A stretch of 12,487 nucleotides of DNA. Origin: Spirochaetota bacterium. GTDB taxonomy: Bacteria > Spirochaetota > GWE2-31-10 > MWDO01. The translations under genes were made by a program, and so were the position numbers. Shown here one piece after another: positions 7,319 through 12,487 of the stretch. The first letter of the stretch is position 1, and every line of letters starts with the position of its first letter. A model generated the notes under the pieces. That model searched no databases. It was not told the origin of the DNA and saw only the letters and a program-made list of their open reading frames with translations. The stretch is taken from assembly GCA_017998755.1 (NCBI GenBank), contig JAGOCL010000032.1:1-12487 (forward strand), given 5' to 3'.

Positions 7319-7347
7319 TTGCATTATTTGTAACAAATGCGTATAAT
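7319..7347 (+). promoter_or_regulatory. Promoter of the methyltransferase gene
   Basis: TTGCAT (7319-7324) and a perfect TATAAT (7342-7347) are separated by 17 bp. The predicted start is near 7354. This promoter covers the ATGs at 7337 and 7346, which therefore cannot be the translation start of its own transcript. Confidence 0.7.
7326..7338. promoter_or_regulatory. Palindrome in the promoter spacer: candidate operator
   Basis: ATTTG (7326-7330), TAA, CAAAT (7334-7338) form a perfect 5-bp inverted repeat lying entirely between the -35 and -10 boxes. A repressor or MerR-like regulator could bind here. In AT-rich DNA a 5-bp repeat is weak evidence. Confidence 0.25.
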
Positions 7348-7357
7348 GTCGGTAGTT

Positions 7358-7954
7358 ATGAAAGAAAATTTTCAAAATTTACCAAACCTGCCTGTCATAC
7401 CGAACTATGCGCTTATCGAGATTCTTCCTCAGAATAATTCAACCGCCGATCGGTTTATGTCAATTAATTATAGTTTTGCCGAGGTCTTTTTTGGGAAAAT
7501 TTTAATCTGTTCAACGTCGTTAGGTATTTGTTATCTTGCGATCGTTAACGACGAAACCGCTTCGCTTTCCGAACTACAAGAGCGTTTCCCCGGCTCTTTG
7601 CTAATAAATAAAACCGACGAAATTCAACAATCGGCGCTAAAGTTTATTAATTGCGGTAAACGCGCGTCTGTAAAACTCCATATAAAAGGGACGGAATTTC
7701 AACTTTCGGTCTGGAACGAACTGTTAAATATCCCTTTTGGCTTCCTATCAAGTTACGGGGATATCGCAAAGAAAATCGGACGTCCCGGTTCTTCGCGGGC
7801 TATCGGTTCGGCGATCGGACAAAATCCGGTCGCGTACATTATACCTTGCCACAGAGTAATCAGAAAAAACGGCGATATCGGCGGTTACCGCTGGGGCGTA
7901 CCGATAAAGAAAAAATTGATTGAATGTGAAATTTCCATAAAAAATAATAATTAA
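7358..7954 (+). CDS. ogt: Methylated-DNA-[protein]-cysteine S-methyltransferase
   Basis: Suicide DNA repair protein that moves the methyl group from O6-methylguanine to its own cysteine. The active site IPCHRVI is intact (Cys164 numbered from this start). FQLSVWNELLNIPFG and SSYGDIAKKIGRPGSSRAIGSAIGQNP match the helix-turn-helix and Arg finger, and GGYRWG follows. I start it at the ATG at 7358 (198 residues) because the earlier in-frame ATGs at 7337 and 7346 lie inside the promoter. The leader would be only about 4 nt. About 34 residues precede the methyltransferase domain (SINYSFAEVFFGKILICSTS). That junction resembles the linker of Ada-type fusions carrying an N-terminal AraC-type domain, so this may be a cut-down descendant. 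Translation could also begin at 7457, giving the bare domain. It is transcribed divergently from the ABC operon. Confidence 0.9.
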   Translation: MKENFQNLPNLPVIPNYALIEILPQNNSTADRFMSINYSFAEVFFGKILICSTSLGICYLAIVNDETASLSELQERFPGSLLINKTDEIQQSALKFINCGKRASVKLHIKGTEFQLSVWNELLNIPFGFLSSYGDIAKKIGRPGSSRAIGSAIGQNPVAYIIPCHRVIRKNGDIGGYRWGVPIKKKLIECEISIKNNN

Positions 7955-8011
7955 CGCGAAATTAGATTTATTCTTTTTTACCTTTATGCAGAAGAATCAT
8001 TTTTAAATTTA

Positions 8012-8980
8012 TTAAATTTTCTTTATTTTACAGACAAAGAAACCTTCCATTATGTTAGATGGGAGTATTCGAAGACATTTTTTCATGTCTTTTGAGTATT
8101 TGTTATCTTTTACTTTTATAAATCCTTCCGTTACGCTATCCCCTTCAAGACGAGGTATATTTATTTTTTCTATTTCGATCTTAAAATCGCCGCTTTCTAA
8201 AATAGAATTTACTACTCCTTCATTCTCAACGTTGTTAATAGCGCAAGTCGAATAAACTACCGTTCCGCCGGGTTTCACCGAAGTCAAAGCGCTTCTTAAC
8301 AATTTTTTCTGAAGATTAGAACATTTTTCCGACATATTTTTCTTCCAGTTGCCGTAACTGCTCCGATCGTATATGTTAAATCTCCCGTCCCCCGAGCAAG
8401 GCGCGTCTAACAGAACTCTGTCGTAATAATTTATTTTTTCAATGCAATATTTATTACCGTCGGCTTGCGCGACTATTGTATTAGTAACGCCTAATAGTTC
8501 AATATTGTGTTTTAGTCTTTCAATTCTTATAAATTCAGGCTCTACGGCGTCAATTGTCCCTGTATTACGCATTAGAGCGGCGATTTGAGTGGTTTTACTT
8601 CCGGGAGCGCTCGCCATATCCAAAATTTTCTCGTTTTGTTCCGCCCCCAACGCTATCGGAGGAAGCATGCTCGACAAGGTCTGTAAATAAATTTTACCGG
8701 ATAACGCCAAATCGGTTTTTAATAGTTTAACTCCGTCTTCCTTTTCTAAAATAAATGCGTTATCGATAAAATTAATCTCTTGAAATTTGAATTTATTATT
8801 TCGTAAATAGTCCATTACTTCGCGTTTAGTAGACTTTAAAGTGTTGAGGCGAAATGTCGTACGTCTTTCTATCCTGAACGACTGTATGATCTTATCGTAT
8901 TGAACGGGGGAAAACAACTCTTTAAAAACGGCGAGCGCGTCTCCGGGAATTAATTTATAAACGTCGTCTATTGGACGCAT
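8012..8980 (-). CDS. RsmB/NOP2-family RNA m5C methyltransferase
   Basis: 322 residues. An N-terminal RNA-binding subdomain (about 1-110, with RTTFRLNTLKSTKREV) is followed by a class I SAM-methyltransferase fold. SAM motif I is DMASAPGSKTTQ (121-132). Motif IV is LLDAPCSGDGRF with Cys195, and motif VI is VVYSTCAINNVENEGVV with Cys246. These two cysteines are the release and nucleophile residues of the family, so a true 5-methylcytosine enzyme is expected. It lacks the N-terminal NusB-like domain of RsmB and a C-terminal PUA-type extension like that of RsmF. That makes it the short form, and its rRNA or tRNA target is not predictable. It follows the ZIP transporter by 18 nt, a gap filled by a very G-rich ribosome site (AAGGGGGGCGAAGG), so the two are co-transcribed. 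Confidence 0.9.
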   Translation of the reverse strand: MRPIDDVYKLIPGDALAVFKELFSPVQYDKIIQSFRIERRTTFRLNTLKSTKREVMDYLRNNKFKFQEINFIDNAFILEKEDGVKLLKTDLALSGKIYLQTLSSMLPPIALGAEQNEKILDMASAPGSKTTQIAALMRNTGTIDAVEPEFIRIERLKHNIELLGVTNTIVAQADGNKYCIEKINYYDRVLLDAPCSGDGRFNIYDRSSYGNWKKNMSEKCSNLQKKLLRSALTSVKPGGTVVYSTCAINNVENEGVVNSILESGDFKIEIEKINIPRLEGDSVTEGFIKVKDNKYSKDMKKCLRILPSNIMEGFFVCKIKKI

Positions 8981-8998
8981 TATCCTTCGCCCCCCTTG

Positions 8999-9823
8999 CT
9001 ACGATGAGAAAAGAACTAAACTGATCGACATTACTATCATACCGGCTATCAATCCCGATATAGCGATATGGTGTTGCCCATACTCCTCCGCCGTCGGAAG
9101 CAATTCGTCGAGCGAGATATATACCATTATCCCCGCGACGGCTGAAAATACTATCCCGAAAGCCGCGTCGTTCAGAAAACTTCTTAACAGAAAAAATCCG
9201 ATTAATGCTCCGATTGGCTCTGAAAATCCCGATAAAACCGAGTATGACAGCGCTTTTTTTCTACTTTTAGTCGCGTAATATATCGGAACGGATACCGCTA
9301 TCCCTTCGGGAATGTTGTGTATTGCGATAGCGATCGCGATACTGACTCCAAGCGTCGGATCTTTTATCGCCGCCATGAAAGTTGCAAGCCCTTCGGGAAA
9401 ATTGTGTATGCCGATCGCAAGAGCCGAAAAAAGCCCCATTCGCATAAGTTTTTTACTGCCCTGACCGCTCATTTCTCCGTTGTGGACGTTTTTCAATTCG
9501 TGAGGGTTCTCGTAAGAAGGAACAAGTTTATCGATGAGGGCGATTATCGCGATTCCGCCGAAAAACGAGATAATTGTTATCCAATACCCAGGTTTAACGT
9601 CGTATATCGAAACTAAAGAAGTCTTTGCTTTAAAGAATATCTCTACTAAAGAAACGTAGATCATTACTCCGGCGGAGAAACCGAGCGACGCGGCTAAAAA
9701 TTTAGGATTAAACTTTTTGGAGAAGAAAGCCATTAAACTTCCTATACCTGTCGATAATCCGGCAAATAACGTTACTCCAAAAGCAAATAATACCGAACTT
9801 GCGCTCATTACATAATTTTCCAT
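8999..9823 (-). CDS. zupT: ZIP-family divalent metal transporter, ZupT type
   Basis: 274 residues, normal for bacterial ZupT, with about eight hydrophobic helices. The metal-binding helices are intact: HNFPEG (140-145) in the fourth and HNIPEG (169-174) in the fifth form the binuclear Zn/Fe/Mn site. A hydrophilic loop (about 101-126, with His108 and His114) lies between helices 3 and 4 as in the family. It brings Zn, and often Fe or Mn, into the cytoplasm. It heads a two-gene unit with the RNA methyltransferase. GGAGAG (9833-9828) precedes the ATG, and the predicted transcript begins almost at that site. Metal specificity cannot be decided from the motifs. Confidence 0.93.
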   Translation of the reverse strand: MENYVMSASSVLFAFGVTLFAGLSTGIGSLMAFFSKKFNPKFLAASLGFSAGVMIYVSLVEIFFKAKTSLVSIYDVKPGYWITIISFFGGIAIIALIDKLVPSYENPHELKNVHNGEMSGQGSKKLMRMGLFSALAIGIHNFPEGLATFMAAIKDPTLGVSIAIAIAIHNIPEGIAVSVPIYYATKSRKKALSYSVLSGFSEPIGALIGFFLLRSFLNDAAFGIVFSAVAGIMVYISLDELLPTAEEYGQHHIAISGLIAGMIVMSISLVLFSS

Positions 9824-9840
9824 TTTACTCTCCGGCCTAT

Positions 9841-9869
9841 TGTATAAACTTTTTTCAAAATTTTGTCAA
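9841..9869 (-). promoter_or_regulatory. zupT promoter
   Basis: On the minus strand, a perfect TTGACA (9869-9864) and TATACA (9846-9841) are separated by 17 bp. The predicted start near 9834 leaves a leader of about 11 nt that opens with the ribosome site GGAGAG. The -35 lies inside one arm of the 15-bp inverted repeat. Confidence 0.75.
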
Positions 9870-9916
9870 ACCTGTTTTTAATTCGATTTTTTCTATTCCC
9901 CGTTTGACAAAATTTT
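9857..9916. repeat. 15-bp perfect inverted repeat covering both divergent -35 boxes
   Basis: AAAATTTTGTCAAAC (9857-9871) and GTTTGACAAAATTTT (9902-9916) are exact reverse complements separated by 30 bp. Each arm contains a full TTGACA -35 box, one for zupT and one for the kinase, and within each arm TTTGaCAAA is itself a near-palindrome. The arms could be paired binding sites of one regulator that controls both genes. A shared -35 explains 6 of the 15 matching bases but not all. Confidence 0.7.
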
Positions 9917-9932
9917 TAATATCGATTATTAT
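9904..9932 (+). promoter_or_regulatory. Histidine kinase promoter (leaderless)
   Basis: TTGACA (9904-9909) and TATTAT (9927-9932) are separated by 17 bp. The expected +1 is about 7 nt beyond the -10, which is the A of the kinase ATG at 9939. There is no Shine-Dalgarno sequence in the A-run between them. Confidence 0.75.
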
Positions 9933-9938
9933 AAAAAA

Positions 9939-12098
9939 ATGTTCAAATTTTTAAAGAGCGCTATCGCAAAAATCAGAAACACCAGTCAAAGAATTAAAAT
10001 TATCGGTTCTATTTTTATTTTAAATTTTATTATTTGCGCCGTATTGGTCTATTTTTCACACTTGATGCTAACGTCGAAAACTTATCAAAGTATAAAAGAC
10101 TCTGCTTTAAAAATTTCTTACTTGACTTCGTTAATAATCGATTCGGAAAATTTTGAAAAACTAATCGACGCGATGAAAAACGATTTGTCATTAGAAGAAA
10201 TTAAGAACATAGAACAATCCAAAGATTACATGGCTATTTACAATCAGATTAACAAAGTAAGAGATAATTATAAGGATTTGATAAAGTATATCTATACTTT
10301 AATAGACGGCTCAAACGACGGACGCTTACGGTTCGTTGTAGACGGAGACGCGCTGAATTATATTGAAGAGACAGACTTGAACAACCTAGAATATTCCCAT
10401 TTTTCAAAAGAATATTTAGTTGAAGAGTTTCCTACTATGTTAAAAGCTTATAATGAACAAAAAAATCTTGTAGAAGAGAATTTTACTTACGATAAAGAGT
10501 TCAATATTTATACTATATCGAGTTACGCTCCGATTTTCAATGAAACCGGAAAATTTTTAGGAATTATCGGGGTAGATATTGAGGATAAATACTTATCAGG
10601 TTTATTAGCCAAAAACCTAGTCAAATTAATTACAATTTCATTGATACTAATATTCGTCTCCTTTTTATTTTCAATCTTATTAGGAAGAATTTTTACCGTT
10701 AATATCAATAGACTTATAAATTCCATCGAAAATTTTAAAAAAGATTTCAGCGTCAGGAATAAATCGTCGAGCAAAGACGAATTGGGTAAACTTAGCTCAA
10801 GTTTTAATGAAATGGCCGAAGCTATACAAAATTACAGCTCTAATCTTGAAGAATCGGTAAAAAAAAGAACGGAATTGCTAGACGAGATCATTTACGCTGT
10901 CGGAGCTATAGTAATAGTACTTGAAACCGGCGGAAAAATAATGAAATTTAATCGTAAATGCGAAGAAATAACCGGTTTCAAAGAAAAAGAAGTAGTAGGT
11001 AAGTCAATATGGGATTTTCTAAAGCCTAATAAAGAAGAATCCGACATGAACGACGTTTTTGAAATACTCCTAAACACTATCCTTACAAGCAGTTTTGAGA
11101 GCCCGTTAATTACCGGGGACGGTAAAGAAATCTACGTTTTATGGAATAACACCGCAATTAAAGACAAAAACGATAAGATAATTTGGACCATAGGAACGGG
11201 CGTAGATATTACCGAAAGAGTAAAAGCGGAAGAAGAGATTAAAACGCTTAACGAAGATCTTGAGAAAAGAGTGGCCGAAAGAACAAGACAATTGGGAGAG
11301 GTGGTTTCGGAGTTACAAGAGACTCTGTCCGCTTTAAAAAGCGCTCAAAATCAACTGATACAGTCGGAGAAAATGGCTTCGCTCGGTTCGTTAGTCGCAG
11401 GCGTATCGCACGAGATTAATACTCCCGTCGGAATAGGAATAACGGCGGCGACGTATCTTGATTGTCAAACTAAAGAATTTTTAAATTTATACAAAAATAA
11501 CCAAATGAAAAAATCCGACTTGGATAAATTAATGTCTATAATCGGCGAATCTGTTCCAATAATATTATCAAATTTGACCAGAGCGGCCGAATTAACGCAA
11601 AGTTTTAAAAAAGTCGCCGTAGACCAATCCAACGAAGAAAAAAGAGCGTTTAAGATTATGGAATATACAAACGAAATTCTAATAAGTTTAAAACCAAAAA
11701 TAAAAAAAACAAAAATAAAAATTATAGTCGAGCGCCAAGAAGATTTTGAAGTAGATAACTATCCCGGAGCCTTTTCTCAAATACTTACAAATTTGATAAT
11801 GAACTCGCTAATTCACGCATTTGAACCCGAAAAGGAAGGGATTATTAAGATTGCGATATGGAAAGAAAATGAGCTCGCTAATATAATTTTTTCCGATAAC
11901 GGTTCGGGAATTTCTAAAGAAAATATAAAAAAGATTTTCGAACCGTTTTTTACTACAAAAAGAGGGCATGGGGGAACAGGGCTGGGATTACATATAGTTT
12001 TCAACATTATTAACCGTCAAATGCTTGGGACTATCGAGTGTGAAAGCGAGATCGGAGTTGGAACAAAATTTATAATTAAATTCCCGATTATGATATAG
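9939..12098 (+). CDS. Membrane sensor histidine kinase (Cache-HAMP-PAS-HisKA-HATPase)
   Basis: 719 residues. TM1 is at about 22-43. An extracytoplasmic sensor (44-226) ends in SSYAPIFNETGKFLGIIGVDIE, typical of Cache domains. TM2 is at about 228-250, HAMP at 251-305, a PAS domain at about 312-428 (FNRKCEEITGFKEKEVVGKSIWDF), and a coiled coil at 429-478. The H-box GSLVAGVSHEINTPVG has phospho-acceptor His491. The ATPase domain has the N-box QILTNLIMNSLIHAF (Asn618, Asn622), G1 DNGSG (653-657), F-box FEPFF and G2 GGTGLGL. It should autophosphorylate in response to an outside signal. No receiver domain is present and no response regulator is adjacent, so it is an orphan here. The predicted transcription start falls on the ATG at 9939, and no ribosome site exists. 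The next in-frame Met (43) would lose TM1, so this start is firm. Confidence 0.93.
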   Translation: MFKFLKSAIAKIRNTSQRIKIIGSIFILNFIICAVLVYFSHLMLTSKTYQSIKDSALKISYLTSLIIDSENFEKLIDAMKNDLSLEEIKNIEQSKDYMAIYNQINKVRDNYKDLIKYIYTLIDGSNDGRLRFVVDGDALNYIEETDLNNLEYSHFSKEYLVEEFPTMLKAYNEQKNLVEENFTYDKEFNIYTISSYAPIFNETGKFLGIIGVDIEDKYLSGLLAKNLVKLITISLILIFVSFLFSILLGRIFTVNINRLINSIENFKKDFSVRNKSSSKDELGKLSSSFNEMAEAIQNYSSNLEESVKKRTELLDEIIYAVGAIVIVLETGGKIMKFNRKCEEITGFKEKEVVGKSIWDFLKPNKEESDMNDVFEILLNTILTSSFESPLITGDGKEIYVLWNNTAIKDKNDKIIWTIGTGVDITERVKAEEEIKTLNEDLEKRVAERTRQLGEVVSELQETLSALKSAQNQLIQSEKMASLGSLVAGVSHEINTPVGIGITAATYLDCQTKEFLNLYKNNQMKKSDLDKLMSIIGESVPIILSNLTRAAELTQSFKKVAVDQSNEEKRAFKIMEYTNEILISLKPKIKKTKIKIIVERQEDFEVDNYPGAFSQILTNLIMNSLIHAFEPEKEGIIKIAIWKENELANIIFSDNGSGISKENIKKIFEPFFTTKRGHGGTGLGLHIVFNIINRQMLGTIECESEIGVGTKFIIKFPIMI

Positions 12099-12103
12099 CG
12101 GTA

Positions 12104-12487
12104 TCACTCAAAGATATCGACTTCAACCCCTTTGATTACTTTTGTCGAAATATTAACGTTTTTCCGTGATAAGTTTTTTTCCAGAAGAGTATCTAGTTTT
12201 TTATCTATAGTTTTATTAAAATTATCGATTTTTTTAACGAATTCGTCGTCTATCGGCGGAAACTCCATAATATCTTCTAATCCGCTAAAATCCCGAGCGG
12301 GATACAACTCGTTTTTATTATATCCTGATTCGGTTTTTGGATAAGTATTGCGGTCGTTAGTAAAACTTTCGCTATAGTCTGAAAAACTATCCTTATCTAA
12401 CTCGTCTTCTATATCGGCAAGATCGTCGATCCCGTCAAAATCTGTCAGCTCGTCGGGCAACTTAGACAACTCTTCAAGTTCGCCTTC
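12104..12487 (-). CDS. Acidic low-complexity protein, 5' end outside the window (partial)
   Basis: The reading frame stays open to the window edge on the minus strand, reading EGELEELSKLPDEL from 12487. The gene is therefore truncated here, and the in-frame TTG at 12469 is not a convincing start. About 127 residues are visible. The first 40 or so are highly acidic and probably disordered (DELTDFDGIDDLADIEDELD), followed by a Ser/Asn/Tyr-rich linker. Then comes a short, possibly helical part (DDEFVKKIDNFNKTIDKKLDTLLEKN) and a basic-to-hydrophobic end (VNISTKVIKGVEVDIFE). I do not recognise the family. It converges with the kinase gene, with 5 bp between the stop codons. Confidence 0.65.
   Translation of the reverse strand, partial: EGELEELSKLPDELTDFDGIDDLADIEDELDKDSFSDYSESFTNDRNTYPKTESGYNKNELYPARDFSGLEDIMEFPPIDDEFVKKIDNFNKTIDKKLDTLLEKNLSRKNVNISTKVIKGVEVDIFE

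Noticed and set aside
7955..8011. Bidirectional terminator between ogt and the RNA methyltransferase (ATTCTT / AAGAAT)
   Set aside because: The stem is 6 bp, mostly A:T, with a 16-nt loop and no G:C core.

Overview
The window is AT-rich chromosomal DNA from a Gram-negative-type bacterium. It has tightly packed genes on both strands, ATG/GTG starts with AAGG/GGAG-type ribosome sites, and TTGACA-17-TATAAT-like promoters. No rRNA, tRNA, IS element, CRISPR array or phage gene is visible. The mix of an orphan Cache/PAS/HAMP histidine kinase, a von Willebrand A protein linked to an ABC transporter, and an acidic low-complexity protein would fit a spirochaete or another deep-branching anaerobe. That placement is a guess; no marker gene in the window fixes the taxon.

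Layout. Positions 1-256 are a non-coding AT-rich leader. Three plus-strand genes follow: an exported TPR/HExxH putative metallopeptidase (257-1273), a divergent PfkB-fold protein with an altered catalytic motif (1350-2261), and a SixA-type histidine phosphatase (2336-2830). fabH (2834-3820, minus) converges on sixA with 3 bp between them. It has its own promoter, with a palindrome at the predicted transcription start.

From 7225 down to 3907 on the minus strand lies a four-gene operon: NitT/TauT-type ABC permease, ABC ATPase, a two-TM coiled-coil membrane protein, and a membrane-anchored vWA protein with a complete MIDAS site. No solute-binding protein gene is present beside it. This is the most unusual assembly in the window. 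It may be an ABC system coupled to a mechanical or adhesive vWA module rather than a simple importer.

A methylguanine-DNA methyltransferase (7358-7954, plus) is transcribed away from that operon. It converges with a two-gene minus-strand unit: a ZupT-type metal transporter (9823-8999), then an RsmB/NOP2-family m5C RNA methyltransferase (8980-8012). A divergent promoter region (9824-9938) separates zupT from a 719-residue sensor histidine kinase (9939-12098). The two promoters there carry the same 15-bp sequence over their -35 boxes, in inverted orientation. The kinase start codon coincides with the predicted transcription start, so its mRNA is probably leaderless. A partial acidic protein gene (12487-12104, minus) ends the window.
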